Positions 27,650-36,919 of a stretch of 64,000 nucleotides of DNA are shown one piece after another. The stretch spans positions 62,001 to 126,000 of the forward strand of contig NZ_JALKBA010000008.1 in NCBI RefSeq assembly GCF_023015805.1, in the 5' to 3' direction. Source of the DNA: Cellulophaga sp. F20128. GTDB taxonomy: Bacteria; Bacteroidota; Bacteroidia; Flavobacteriales; Flavobacteriaceae. A program made the position numbers and the translations under genes. Each line of letters starts with the position of its first letter. Position 1 is the stretch's first letter. The notes under the pieces are model-generated. The model saw only the letters and a list, made by a program, of their open reading frames with translations, had not been told where the DNA came from and made no database searches.

Positions 27650-28006
27650 CTATTCTATATACTTTTTTTCCATAAAATAATGCACCAAAGCTTCTTTCAT
27701 TAAAACGCTTTGTTCTCCAGCTTTTAGGGTTGGTAGTTCTTCTTTAATTATATAATGTGGCCATCCATCGTCATCAAACATCTCAAATTCATAGTAGCCA
27801 TACGGTTCTAGCAATCTACAGATTGCAATATGCATTAAATTTAGTTTTTCGTCTTTCTTATACTTTTTATGAAACTGACCTAACTCTTGTACGCCAACCA
27901 AATATATAATTGCGTCTAACTCTAAAGGATCACCATCGGCAAACTGAGCAGATAATTTCTTTACCAGTACTATCCATCTTTCTTTTAATTCTATATCTCT
28001 TGCCAT
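27650..28006 (-). CDS. Conserved hypothetical protein
   Basis: 118 residues, helical at the N-terminus (KERWIVLVKKLSAQF; LDAIIYLVGVQELGQF) with an acidic central loop (EFEMFDDDGWPHY) and a Lys/Glu-rich C-terminus. No signal or membrane segment. Not assigned to a known family by me; the gene neighbourhood with cvpA and the ABM gene recurs in flavobacteria as far as I recall. Divergent from cvpA, with an opposing -7 box TACCTTTA (minus strand, 28053-28060). Confidence 0.72.
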   Translation of the reverse strand: MARDIELKERWIVLVKKLSAQFADGDPLELDAIIYLVGVQELGQFHKKYKKDEKLNLMHIAICRLLEPYGYYEFEMFDDDGWPHYIIKEELPTLKAGEQSVLMKEALVHYFMEKKYIE

Positions 28007-28049
28007 TACTTTTTAACACTTTGTATCCTGTTTATACCGTTTTTATAGA

Positions 28050-28081
28050 TTGTAAAGGTACAAATCAATACACTATATTTG
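28050..28081 (+). promoter_or_regulatory. Promoter of cvpA
   Basis: TTG (28050-28052), a 21-base spacer and TATATTTG (28074-28081) match the -33/-7 consensus exactly. Predicted start of transcription about 28086, 10 bases before the ATG. A minus-strand -7 box (28053-28060) overlaps its spacer, so the two divergent promoters overlap. Confidence 0.6.
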
Positions 28082-28095
28082 TAAAAACACAGACG

Positions 28096-28611
28096 ATGAA
28101 TTTTTTGGATATTATTTTGGGATTGTTACTCGCTTGGGGGATATACAAGGGGGTTAAAAACGGACTACTTATAGAGCTTGCCTCTTTAGCCGCCTTAATT
28201 CTCGGTATTTATACGGCTCTTCATTTTTCTTATATTATTGGAAATTACATTACTGAACAATGGCTATGGAATGAAAGCACCATAAATATAGCGTCGTTCA
28301 TTCTTACCTTTATTCTAGCGGTGCTTATTATAAATCTTGTGGGAAAGTTACTCACGAAAGTTGCTAAGGCTGCTATGTTAGGCACACTGAATAGATTGGC
28401 TGGAGCTATATTTGGAGCCTTAAAAATGGCTATTATTGTTGGGGCATTATTACTGTTCTTTGATAAGGCTAATACGAGTTTAAACCTCGTAAAAGAAGAA
28501 ACTATGAATACCTCTGTACTCTACAAGCCAGTTAAAGATATTGGCGAGTTTGTTTTTGGCTTAGTGCAGAAAAATGAAACAATTTCTATTGAAATTCCTG
28601 AAATTATTTAA
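28096..28611 (+). CDS. cvpA: CvpA family membrane protein
   Basis: 171 residues from ATG 28096. The frame is open further upstream, but that would overlap the divergent 27650 gene and precede the promoter. Four hydrophobic helices (LDIILGLLLAWGIYKG, ELASLAALILGIYTALHF, SFILTFILAVLIINLVG, IVGALLLFF) and the GRLxGA-like segment NRLAGAIFGALK are typical of CvpA (colicin V production protein). It is an inner-membrane protein linked to envelope homeostasis. Monocistronic; the hairpin at 28620-28646 follows. Confidence 0.92.
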   Translation: MNFLDIILGLLLAWGIYKGVKNGLLIELASLAALILGIYTALHFSYIIGNYITEQWLWNESTINIASFILTFILAVLIINLVGKLLTKVAKAAMLGTLNRLAGAIFGALKMAIIVGALLLFFDKANTSLNLVKEETMNTSVLYKPVKDIGEFVFGLVQKNETISIEIPEII

Positions 28612-28619
28612 CCAAAAAA

Positions 28620-28646
28620 AACCACCTAAGGTTTTCTTAGGTGGTT
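28620..28646. terminator. Terminator between cvpA and lipoprotein gene
   Basis: An 11-bp perfect stem (AACCACCTAAG at 28620-28630 with 28636-28646) and a 5-base loop. On the minus strand it is followed by a seven-T run, so it is mainly the terminator of the leftward lipoprotein gene; the rightward cvpA transcript can use the same hairpin but lacks a U tract. Confidence 0.85.
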
Positions 28647-28665
28647 CTATATCAACAATACAAAA

Positions 28666-29175
28666 TTACATTTTAGTATAAGTATATGTAAAAACTGCAG
28701 CTACTGTTTGACCATTTGAAGGTACATTTACAACATTAGTTACCGTAAATTCTGTTTCAGAACCATTAACTTCAATAGGAATATTAAAAAGAGCACAAGT
28801 ACTCGTTATACTTAAATTAGTACCTGCCAATTGGAACGTACCTTTATTCTCGAATTTTTGAGCACAATCAGTAGCACTATAACCGTTTTTAAAACTGTAT
28901 TTTCTATCTACATTAAAGGAATAAACCGCATCCTTTTGACAATCTGTACTTTGAGCAAAAACATCTGTAGACGGATTATCTTCCCCATCATCTGTTAAAT
29001 CTACATCTATATTAGATGCTGTTGCAGTTAACACCCAATCTCCAACTAAAAATGTTTCCGTCGCCGATACGGCACCTACAAATTCTTCAACGCAACCGTT
29101 AGAATCGTCATCCTTAGGAGAACAATTCATCAATAAAACACTTACCAAACAAGCGCTTAATACTTTAATTTTCAT
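28666..29175 (-). CDS. Lipocalin-like lipoprotein
   Basis: 169 residues from ATG 29175 (a TTG three codons earlier is less likely). Signal peptide with lipobox VLLMNC (Cys18) followed by Asp-rich spacer (SPKDDDSNG). The mature part is beta-rich with WVLTATASNIDVDLTDDGE and FENKGTFQLAGTNLSITS, the pattern of the short lipocalin-like domains common on Bacteroidota lipoproteins (each strand pair measuring 'remaining variance'). It probably binds a hydrophobic ligand or is structural at the outer membrane. It lies 68 bp downstream of the alpha-2-macroglobulin gene on the same strand. Confidence 0.75.
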   Translation of the reverse strand: MKIKVLSACLVSVLLMNCSPKDDDSNGCVEEFVGAVSATETFLVGDWVLTATASNIDVDLTDDGEDNPSTDVFAQSTDCQKDAVYSFNVDRKYSFKNGYSATDCAQKFENKGTFQLAGTNLSITSTCALFNIPIEVNGSETEFTVTNVVNVPSNGQTVAAVFTYTYTKM

Positions 29176-29243
29176 AGTTTTCAATATTTGTTATTCTTTA
29201 TATATAGAGGCTAAAATCTTAAAAGGTTGCGTGAAAATGGAGT

Positions 29244-32200
29244 TTATTTTACAACTTCAACCCAATTTCCTTTTGTACGCACAACATAGCCATTATCATA
29301 CATTGCTTCCGCCTGTATACCTGGCAAATAATAGGTGCCTAAATACGAGGCATTTAACAAAATTCGGAATGTTTTTGTTTCCTTCGCATCTAAATCAAAA
29401 TAAAAGTTTGCCCTATCATCACGTAAATCTGTATGGGTTACATCATTGGCTGCAAAATCTCCGAAATCCGTAAATCGAGTATTTACTATTTCCCACCCAC
29501 TAGGAAAAATTTGAGTTAAGGCAACATCATTCACTTTGTCTGCTGTTGTATTTGTTAAGGTCACCTCTGCCACAAAATCTGAACCTTGACTCATCTCAGA
29601 AACATTAATTACACTTCCATTTCTAGCCTTATATTGTACTTTGGCCTCTATGTTCTTCTGTAGTGTTTTTTCTGTTCCAACGGGCAACTTCCCATTATTT
29701 AGGAGGCTTACATACAAGGTATTTCCTTCTGTGTTTTTTAACAGTAGGGCATTGCTTCCTTTTTGTACACTAAGCCTTCTATTCGCCAAGGTCTTCTCTG
29801 TAGCTACAATTTCTTGCTTTCCGTTAACGGTAAGACTAGCATGAACACCTTTTCCTCCAACCATTTCCGCAAATTTAGTCATTGCCAAAAGGCTGTATGC
29901 TGTACTTTGAGTGCTCATATACTCATTTGTATTTAGCTTTTTTGCCAGTTCTTTTGCTAATTGTTGCGCCTTTACTTTTTCTTCTAACAACACCATTGTT
30001 TCTAAAGCCATTGCCCTGTTCCTAGCTGATGAACCATAGGTTTCATAATGCTTAGTAGCATTAAACTCTAAAACTGCTGTGTTCATTAATTTGTTTGCCA
30101 CAGATTTCTGACCTATATGTGCATAGGTTGCTGCTAATCTTAATTTAGCTTCATTAGATAGGTTTTTAGTTTCTTGTAATCTGTTCATAGATGCCACATC
30201 TGCACTACCTGCCAAGGCTAGGGTATACAAACGATAGGCCTGTGACAAATCGGAATTTCCATTGTTATCCCTATAGTTTTTTGCCGAATTTTGTTGATAG
30301 GTTAACCATTTGGATTTAAATCCAATAGGAAGTACATATCCTCTCTTTTCGGCTTCCAACATAAAGTGTCCAACGTAAGACGTGCTCCAATCATTCGCGT
30401 TATTTTGTCCATACCAGTAAGCCATTCCACCGTTAAATATTTGAAATCCAGCCAAACGATTTATAGCGCCATCTATGTTCCTTTGCACTTCTTGTTTCTG
30501 AAGCAATGAAACATCAAAAATAGCTGCTAAAAATAGCTGTGGAAATGCGGCTGAAGTAATTTGCTCTAAACACCCATGTGGATACCGAATTAGGTATTGC
30601 ATTCTCCCATTAAAATTCATTGGAGGCAAGGTAGATAATTCAATAGAGGCAGAATTTGTTCCGGTTACTCCAAAAGTTTCCAAGGCGATTGATTTTTCAC
30701 TATTTGGTTCTAAAACAAAATCTTGAACTTCCGTCGTCATAGGGTTTGGATTTACAACATCAATAGGAATTTCAAAGGATGCTTTTTCCGTTCCAGAAGT
30801 TGCTTCAACAACCACTTTTCCAATCCCTTTAAAATCTGCAACTTTCAAGGTAAAATATACCATTTTTTCATCTGGCTGTTCAAATGAAATGGATGTTGAA
30901 TTACCTCCTTCAATAGTAAATGCTTTATCATCCTTAATGGTAACCCTTACGTTTTTTACATTTTTTTCCATTGCAAAAACAGTGATAGGCAAGGTTACTT
31001 TTTCTCCAGGTGTAATTTTACGCGGTAAAGAGCCAAGGATCATCAAGGGCTTGCGAACCGGAGTTGTTTTTTCCGTACTTCCATAGGCTCCATTTTCTGC
31101 CTGTGCAGCTACGACCATAGTTCTAACCGATCCCACATATTTTGGAATTTTTATTTTGTGTGCTTTCGTTTCCCCTTCCTTTAATTGAAAAGGACCTAAA
31201 TGCACCACCATTGGTTCAAACCTATTGGCTTTTTTGTTTTTAGCGCCTGCCAGTTCATCATCTCCTCCAATGGCAAACACCTGATTAATTCGGCCACCAA
31301 AAGCTCCAATAACATCATCGTAAATATCCCATGTTTTAACACCCAAAGCTTCGTTTGCATAAAAAGTGTCCCAAGGGTTAGGGGTTTTAAATCGGGTTAA
31401 ATCTAACAAACCTTCATCTACAATGGCAATACTATAAGTCATTGGTTTTTTATTGTGCTCACTTACGGCCACAGTAATGGTCTCTTCTGGACGTAATACC
31501 TCTGGCATTGCAATTTTAGGCGCTAACTTTGTATGTTCATCTGATACTGAAATAGGTATTACCCCATACATTCGTATTGGCAAATCATTTAAAGTAGATG
31601 CATGGGGTTGTAATAAAGAGATATGTATAAATACATTGGGGGTGTATTCTGCCGTCATAGGAACTGTAAATTTAGTTTCCCCTTTTGTAGTTTCTACCCA
31701 TAGCGATTTTAGCACTTCACTTCCATTTTCTACGGTTACCAAAGCTCTTGCACCATCTGAACTAGGGAAGGTAATTGTTGCTGTTTCTCCAGTGTTGTAA
31801 CTCTCCTTATCGGCTGAAAACAATAACATAGTCGCTGCAGACGGATCGTTCTTTTTAGATTTCCCTGCCCATCCTGGCCAATCTATATATATAGTTTCTC
31901 CTGTAGCATGCCCTCCGTATTCGTCTTCAATACGCACTAAATATCTTCCCCAATCTGGATATTTTAATTCGAATTCAAAATTTGCTTTTCCATTGGCATT
32001 TGTGTTGATCGTTTTTTCGAAAATTTTATTTCGATAACCACTGCTTCCATAATGAGACAGGTTATCTTCGGAAGTATCCCACCACCATCTCCATTCTATT
32101 TTATGAACACTTACTTTTAAATTTTTAGTAGCTTTTGGTTTTCCCTTTTCATCTACCGTAACCACCTCAAAATTATGTTTTACATCGGTGAGCAACATTC

Positions 32201-34751
32201 CTTTAGAGGCGTCACCCTTAGGTACATTAAGTCCAACATAGGTGTTGTAAGGCGAGTATGATTTTGTAAATACATCGGTACTAAAATCTCCTCCATTTTC
32301 ATACACCTTAGTAACAAAGGCAGCCTGTAACATCCCCGGAGGGTTACTTCCAAGTTGTGGATTTAAAGAAAATTTTGCTTTTCCTTCAGCATCAACCTTA
32401 CCTGTAAAAACTACTTGTTCTTCTACTGAAAAACTCCTACTAGGATCATCAAAAACATAGGCAGGAAAAGTAGGAAATGCAGTAGTCACAACATTGAACT
32501 TGGCGGCTATATCTGTTTTCAAATTTTTAGCTATTGCTCCATGGAGCCATTTTACTTCCATTGTTCCCTTGATCGGTTCTCCACCAACCAACAGTTCTGC
32601 TTCAAAATCATTTTTAATTTTTAAGCGATTGGGTTTTATAGTTTCTATTTTAATGGTTTTCGAAAATTGTGCACCTCCTACAGAAACTTTTGCAAGCCAA
32701 TTTCCGGTAGGGGCATCTTGGTCTGTTTGAAGTGTAAAATTGTAGAAATTATGTAACCCACTTGTTTTTACCTCCCTATGAACCACTTTATTATAGGGGT
32801 CTATCAATTCTATTTTAACCGGGTGATTTGCTGGTAGTTTATTAGCATTGTCATTTAAAACAAAAGACAAAAACAGGGCATCTCCTGGTCGCCAAACCCC
32901 GCGTTCTCCAAAAATAAACCCTTTAATCCCTTTTTGTAATTTTACACCGGCCACTTTAAACTTACTTACAGATAGGGTATTCCCATCATTGAGCTTTAGG
33001 TATGTTTTTTGGCCCTTGTGTTCGGCTACTGCAAAAAAGGCAACACTTTCTGCATCAAAAAATGACATCCCTTCTGCATTTGTGGTTACAGAACCAATGT
33101 TTTGTTCCTGAAAATTGTAAAAACTAATTTTAGCCCCGGCAATTGGTTTGGTAGTCAACAAATCTGATGTTACCACCAAATAACTATTATTAGCCCCCTT
33201 TTTAACAGTAATACCAATATCTGTTGCCAGCACATTTACACTAGCATTTTTTGTTCTGTAGTATGAGGTATGGCAGGGATTCTCCCTTTCGTTCCAATCA
33301 TAATCATACCCGTAATCATAATAATAGTCCGAATAGTCCCAGTAACTATTTTCTGTTTCATCATCAAAAGAATCTGTTTCCTCCTCTTCTATAGCTTCAA
33401 AGTTGGTGCTTTCACAGGTATACAGACTATACTGTGGTTTAAATGAAAACACGACCCTATAAATTGCTCCTTTTTCTGGTGTAATTAATTCTGTTAAGTC
33501 CAAAGCATGTGCGTTCCACTTCCCATTATTTACCGATAAATTATCTTGCAATTGTAGCTTTTTCCCCGCAATTGGCCGGGCAACTCTGCGCAACTCATTA
33601 CTGCCGTCTAGATTGCTAACTTGTAAAAACTGCAATACATTATCCTCATAAATCCGAAAGATCTTTACGTCTACAGCGCTTAAATTTACGGCTTCAAAGT
33701 TCACCTTTAAGTTTGACGAAGAAGGCAATATAGACCCATTTGATAAAACTCTAACCTGGGGCTTTATCTCTTCAAAGGCTACGCGTTCTTCATATTTATT
33801 TTTTAGCTTATAGCCATCTGCACTTTGAATCCCATCAAAAACTTCTATTAAAATTGTACCTGTATGATTCGTAGAAGGGTAAACACTTAGGGTGGTACTA
33901 TTTACTGAAAACTTAGGATTGGGATCATTGGGCAAAACAATTAGTCCTTTAAAGTTCTGATCTTTTTTTATGGGGTCTGAAAAATTGATTTTAACAACAG
34001 GGCTTTCTGCTTGTGCTACACTAATATTTAAGATTGAAAAATTACTTTTTCCTGGAACTTTTATACTGCTTTTCCCCTCGGTCTCTATATCAAAACTTTT
34101 TCCACTGTATGCGATCTCTAATGCTGAATCTTCGGTAAGACGGGGAATACTATCTATCTTAAATTGAAATTGTGTCCCACTTTCCGGTTGATTACTAAAT
34201 GTAACCGCAATATTTTGTCCATTGTGCGAAACATTTATTAACTTTTTTGCCACTTCTAAAGTAAGTTCATCTGCACTTCTAATCTGTCCTTCTATATATT
34301 GGTACGCCTTAGAATACGCTTGCATAGGACTTGTATTTACACTAAACTCTTGTTTAATTGTATGCACAAAAAATGCAAATTCAGCCAAATCATCCGGGAC
34401 ATCATCGTAAATTTTATCCAAATCTAATTGAACCGTATACTTCGTATGCTGCCGTAAGGCCTCTTCGGGCGTAAAAATTAAGGTTTTGCTATTTACAGCC
34501 TTTAATGTTCCCTTAATTTTTGGGGAAATTTTCAGTAGCGTATGATCTAACTTAGTTTCCTTACTCCATGCAGCAACTGGTTTGGTCAAAACAATTTGAA
34601 TATTGGTCCTGGTCGATATTATCCCATGGGTATATTGAGAAACATATTCGGCATAATCAATTGCAGAAACTGAATCTACCACTGTAGGTCCTTTTTTACA
34701 TCCAATTATTAAACTAATAAGGAAGAAATAGAGCACAAATTTTATTCTCAT
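29244..34751 (-). CDS. Bacterial alpha-2-macroglobulin family lipoprotein
   Basis: 1835 residues. Lipobox LIIGC with lipidated Cys18. Tandem MG domains start about residue 40; an acidic Tyr/Asp-rich insertion lies between two Cys (about residues 445-500); the bait/A2M_N_2 region follows; the core A2M domain carries the typical YVGSVRTMVVAAQ; and the thioester domain has GCLEQ at 1393-1397, with Cys1394 and the Gln spaced for a thioester as in CxEQ. A C-terminal receptor-like domain ends with VEVVK. Members trap or inhibit proteases that reach the periplasm and are paired with PBP1C in repair or defence of the cell wall; pbpC is 1.9 kb downstream on the same strand. Signal, length and thioester are intact. 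Confidence 0.93.
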   Translation of the reverse strand: MRIKFVLYFFLISLIIGCKKGPTVVDSVSAIDYAEYVSQYTHGIISTRTNIQIVLTKPVAAWSKETKLDHTLLKISPKIKGTLKAVNSKTLIFTPEEALRQHTKYTVQLDLDKIYDDVPDDLAEFAFFVHTIKQEFSVNTSPMQAYSKAYQYIEGQIRSADELTLEVAKKLINVSHNGQNIAVTFSNQPESGTQFQFKIDSIPRLTEDSALEIAYSGKSFDIETEGKSSIKVPGKSNFSILNISVAQAESPVVKINFSDPIKKDQNFKGLIVLPNDPNPKFSVNSTTLSVYPSTNHTGTILIEVFDGIQSADGYKLKNKYEERVAFEEIKPQVRVLSNGSILPSSSNLKVNFEAVNLSAVDVKIFRIYEDNVLQFLQVSNLDGSNELRRVARPIAGKKLQLQDNLSVNNGKWNAHALDLTELITPEKGAIYRVVFSFKPQYSLYTCESTNFEAIEEEETDSFDDETENSYWDYSDYYYDYGYDYDWNERENPCHTSYYRTKNASVNVLATDIGITVKKGANNSYLVVTSDLLTTKPIAGAKISFYNFQEQNIGSVTTNAEGMSFFDAESVAFFAVAEHKGQKTYLKLNDGNTLSVSKFKVAGVKLQKGIKGFIFGERGVWRPGDALFLSFVLNDNANKLPANHPVKIELIDPYNKVVHREVKTSGLHNFYNFTLQTDQDAPTGNWLAKVSVGGAQFSKTIKIETIKPNRLKIKNDFEAELLVGGEPIKGTMEVKWLHGAIAKNLKTDIAAKFNVVTTAFPTFPAYVFDDPSRSFSVEEQVVFTGKVDAEGKAKFSLNPQLGSNPPGMLQAAFVTKVYENGGDFSTDVFTKSYSPYNTYVGLNVPKGDASKGMLLTDVKHNFEVVTVDEKGKPKATKNLKVSVHKIEWRWWWDTSEDNLSHYGSSGYRNKIFEKTINTNANGKANFEFELKYPDWGRYLVRIEDEYGGHATGETIYIDWPGWAGKSKKNDPSAATMLLFSADKESYNTGETATITFPSSDGARALVTVENGSEVLKSLWVETTKGETKFTVPMTAEYTPNVFIHISLLQPHASTLNDLPIRMYGVIPISVSDEHTKLAPKIAMPEVLRPEETITVAVSEHNKKPMTYSIAIVDEGLLDLTRFKTPNPWDTFYANEALGVKTWDIYDDVIGAFGGRINQVFAIGGDDELAGAKNKKANRFEPMVVHLGPFQLKEGETKAHKIKIPKYVGSVRTMVVAAQAENGAYGSTEKTTPVRKPLMILGSLPRKITPGEKVTLPITVFAMEKNVKNVRVTIKDDKAFTIEGGNSTSISFEQPDEKMVYFTLKVADFKGIGKVVVEATSGTEKASFEIPIDVVNPNPMTTEVQDFVLEPNSEKSIALETFGVTGTNSASIELSTLPPMNFNGRMQYLIRYPHGCLEQITSAAFPQLFLAAIFDVSLLQKQEVQRNIDGAINRLAGFQIFNGGMAYWYGQNNANDWSTSYVGHFMLEAEKRGYVLPIGFKSKWLTYQQNSAKNYRDNNGNSDLSQAYRLYTLALAGSADVASMNRLQETKNLSNEAKLRLAATYAHIGQKSVANKLMNTAVLEFNATKHYETYGSSARNRAMALETMVLLEEKVKAQQLAKELAKKLNTNEYMSTQSTAYSLLAMTKFAEMVGGKGVHASLTVNGKQEIVATEKTLANRRLSVQKGSNALLLKNTEGNTLYVSLLNNGKLPVGTEKTLQKNIEAKVQYKARNGSVINVSEMSQGSDFVAEVTLTNTTADKVNDVALTQIFPSGWEIVNTRFTDFGDFAANDVTHTDLRDDRANFYFDLDAKETKTFRILLNASYLGTYYLPGIQAEAMYDNGYVVRTKGNWVEVVK

Positions 34752-34928
34752 AGCACAGATTTTACGGTAAAGGTAATATTATTATAGCTTATAAGAATTC
34801 ATCAAAAAGGGTGTTTTATCTAAATAAATTGCACTTCAACTATAAGATTATCCTAAATAGCAATAAATTAATTGTTTCACATATATTATGCGACTATTAA
34901 GAGGGCCATTATTATTTACAATCTTTAT

Positions 34929-35396
34929 ATGTTTCAAAAACTTCGAATTTCATTAGTAATACTTATTGTATTGGTCGCTAGTTGCTCCAAAGATTCTGTT
35001 GAAAATGAAGTTATAGCCACCAGTAATTCCGTTTTTGAAGCTGAGGTATTAAGCCTCATAAACGCACACAGATTGACTTTGGGAAAAAACACATTGGAGC
35101 AAAGTAGTATTGCGCAAAAGTACGCCAGTGAGCACACTCTCTATATGATTGAAAAAGGAGAACTAAACCACAATGACTTTCCCTATAGGGCACAACAAAT
35201 TTCTGAAAAAACAAATGCTAAATATGTTTCAGAAAATGTAGCCAGGAATTATACTTCAGCAAACGAAGCCATAATTAATTGGTTGCTGAGTGATGGTCAC
35301 AAGGAAAATATAGAGGGAGATTACACCCATACAGGCATTAGTGTAATGAAAAAACCAGAAGGCAATTACTACTTTACCCAATTATTTTACAAATAG
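34929..35396 (+). CDS. CAP-domain (SCP/PR1-like) lipoprotein, copy 1
   Basis: 155 residues from ATG 34929; a longer frame starts at 34872 but would spoil the signal peptide. Lipobox LVASC, Cys19. One CAP domain: AEVLSLINAHR, KYASEHTLYMIEKGELNHN (with the His of the tetrad), ENVARNY, INWLLSDGHKENIEGDYTHTGISV (second His, Glu) and YFTQLFYK. CAP proteins are secreted or surface proteins with unclear activities; the bacterial forms may bind lipids or peptidoglycan. Closely related to the gene at 35715 (same orientation), so a tandem duplication. Confidence 0.88.
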   Translation: MFQKLRISLVILIVLVASCSKDSVENEVIATSNSVFEAEVLSLINAHRLTLGKNTLEQSSIAQKYASEHTLYMIEKGELNHNDFPYRAQQISEKTNAKYVSENVARNYTSANEAIINWLLSDGHKENIEGDYTHTGISVMKKPEGNYYFTQLFYK

Positions 35397-35437
35397 TAGT
35401 CTACTATAAAAAAGTGCTTTTCTAATAAGACTACTAT
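35393..35437. repeat. 9-bp inverted repeat after CAP copy 1
   Basis: ATAGTAGTC (35393-35401, spanning the stop codon) and GACTACTAT (35429-35437) flank a 27-base loop that contains a short AAAAG/CTTTT stem. This might be a weak terminator; no U tract follows. Confidence 0.3.
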
Positions 35438-35714
35438 ATTGGTTTATGTTTGTTCACTTCTCTTTTTTTAGCACCTTAAATTACTACACCACAACCTTTT
35501 CAGTCCTATTACCTCTTAATCCGACAAGTTGTTAAAACCCTGTTTAACAGCATTTTTAATCGATTGAAAAAGAATAAAATTGTGTAAAAACCCTATTTTA
35601 TTTATAAATAATACACCTTAACGAAGATACATTTACTTACGTAGTATTTATCCAATATTAGGCTAAGTGAACGGGTACTTTTGCACAAAATTTTTAATTA
35701 GAAATCCCCCCACT
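35397..35714. other. Spacer between the two CAP genes (318 bp)
   Basis: Contains the tail hairpin of copy 1 and the -7 box of copy 2 (35676-35683). The rest is AT-rich with no ORF or RNA gene that I can support. Confidence 0.4.
35676..35683 (+). promoter_or_regulatory. Candidate -7 promoter box for CAP copy 2
   Basis: TACTTTTG followed by GC, an exact match to TAnnTTTG. It lies downstream of a possible GTG start at 35667 and 31 bases before ATG 35715, which supports the latter. Confidence 0.5.
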
Positions 35715-36200
35715 ATGCTACGAATAAAGTTATTGCCAATTATTATGCTAACCTTTTTAATCGCTGCTTGTAATTCTAAAAAGGATAGCGAAGAGTTATT
35801 TGGAGCAACTGTGGCTTCGCAATTAGTTGCTTCCAAAATGGAGGCAGACCTAATTACCTTAATTAACGATTACAGAACTTCTGAGGGCTTAAATAATTTA
35901 CAACTAAGTGATGCCGCTTACAGATACGCCCACCAACATACTATATATATGATTGATTTAGGTGAAATTAACCATGATAATTTTTCAAAAAGAGCTGCTA
36001 ATTTAGCTACTGAAACCAACGCCGAATTAATATCAGAAAACGTTGCCAAGGATTATAATGGAGCACAACAAGCCTTTGATTCATGGATAAGCAGCCCAGG
36101 ACACAAATTAAACATTGTAGGTGATTATACACATACCGGATTAAGTGTTAAGCCAAATAATGCCGGCGATTATTATTTCACTCAAATGTTCTATAAATAA
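35715..36200 (+). CDS. CAP-domain (SCP/PR1-like) lipoprotein, copy 2
   Basis: 161 residues from ATG 35715, chosen over GTG 35667 because it opens the signal peptide (lipobox LIAAC, Cys19) and lies after the -7 box. The CAP domain aligns without large gaps to copy 1: LITLINDYR, RYAHQHTIYMIDLGEINHD, ENVAKDY, SWISSPGHKLNIVGDYTHTGLSV and YFTQMFYK. About half the residues are identical by eye, so the duplication is not recent. Own promoter. Confidence 0.88.
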   Translation: MLRIKLLPIIMLTFLIAACNSKKDSEELFGATVASQLVASKMEADLITLINDYRTSEGLNNLQLSDAAYRYAHQHTIYMIDLGEINHDNFSKRAANLATETNAELISENVAKDYNGAQQAFDSWISSPGHKLNIVGDYTHTGLSVKPNNAGDYYFTQMFYK

Positions 36201-36225
36201 AATAAGCAAACCTATTTTCTTTTCT

Positions 36226-36233
36226 TAAATTTG
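36226..36233 (+). promoter_or_regulatory. Candidate -7 promoter box for 3-hydroxyanthranilate dioxygenase gene
   Basis: TAAATTTG, an exact match to TAnnTTTG, 45 bases before the ATG; no clear -33 box. Confidence 0.4.
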
Positions 36234-36278
36234 GAATACGTTTACTAGTTACTCAACTTTATAATTAAGAAAAGCATT

Positions 36279-36821
36279 ATGTCTATTAAAGCACCCTTTA
36301 ACCTTACCAAGTGGATTAAAGAAAACAGGGATACCTTAAAACCACCTGTTGGCAATAAAAACCTGTACAAAGATGCTGGTGATTACATTGTTATGATTGT
36401 CGCAGGACCCAATGCTAGAAAAGATTATCACTATAATGAAACCGAAGAGCTTTTCTATCAGTTGGAAGGGCATATTGAAATTCATATTCAGGAAAACGGT
36501 GAAAAAAAAACAATGAAACTTGGTCCTGGAGACATGTATTTGCATCCTGCTAAAGTGCCGCACTCCCCGGTTCGCCACAAAGATTCTATAGGACTCGTAA
36601 TTGAAAGAAAGCGATCCGATATGGGTGTTGATGATGGCTTGCTATGGTATTGCGACAATTGCAACCACAAACTATACGAAGCGTATTTTACCTTGAATGA
36701 TATTGAAAAAGATTTTCTTAAACATTTTAAAATATTTTATGGCTCTAAAGAACATCGCAGCTGTGATAACTGCCATACCATAATGCCTACAGACAAAAAA
36801 TTTGTCGCCGATGAAGACTAA
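36279..36821 (+). CDS. nbaC: 3-hydroxyanthranilate 3,4-dioxygenase
   Basis: 180 residues, the length of the bacterial enzyme. Cupin iron ligands His51, Glu57 and His95 are present in DYHYNETEE and KVPHSPVRH; substrate-binding Arg47, Arg99 and Glu110 can be placed. The C-terminus has the rubredoxin-like second metal site of bacterial forms (Cys125/Cys128 and Cys162/Cys165). It opens the ring of 3-hydroxyanthranilate to 2-amino-3-carboxymuconate semialdehyde, in tryptophan breakdown via kynurenine or in quinolinate synthesis for NAD. Other kynurenine-pathway genes are not in the window. An aldehyde dehydrogenase follows, with its own promoter. Confidence 0.95.
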   Translation: MSIKAPFNLTKWIKENRDTLKPPVGNKNLYKDAGDYIVMIVAGPNARKDYHYNETEELFYQLEGHIEIHIQENGEKKTMKLGPGDMYLHPAKVPHSPVRHKDSIGLVIERKRSDMGVDDGLLWYCDNCNHKLYEAYFTLNDIEKDFLKHFKIFYGSKEHRSCDNCHTIMPTDKKFVADED

Positions 36822-36851
36822 ACGAATCTCTAGGACAAGACAATTAGCAGA

Positions 36852-36884
36852 TTGTTAAACGAAAGGCAATTATTTGTAACTTTG
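36852..36884 (+). promoter_or_regulatory. Promoter of the ALDH gene
   Basis: TTG (36852-36854), a 22-base spacer and TAACTTTG (36877-36884), an exact -7 match, 35 bases before the ATG. Confidence 0.55.
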
Positions 36885-36919
36885 ATAAAAATAACAATTT
36901 TTAATATAAAAGTTATAAA

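Noticed and set aside
27910-28095. Upstream extension of cvpA
   Set aside because: It overlaps the divergent 27650 gene, comes before the promoter and lacks CvpA homology.
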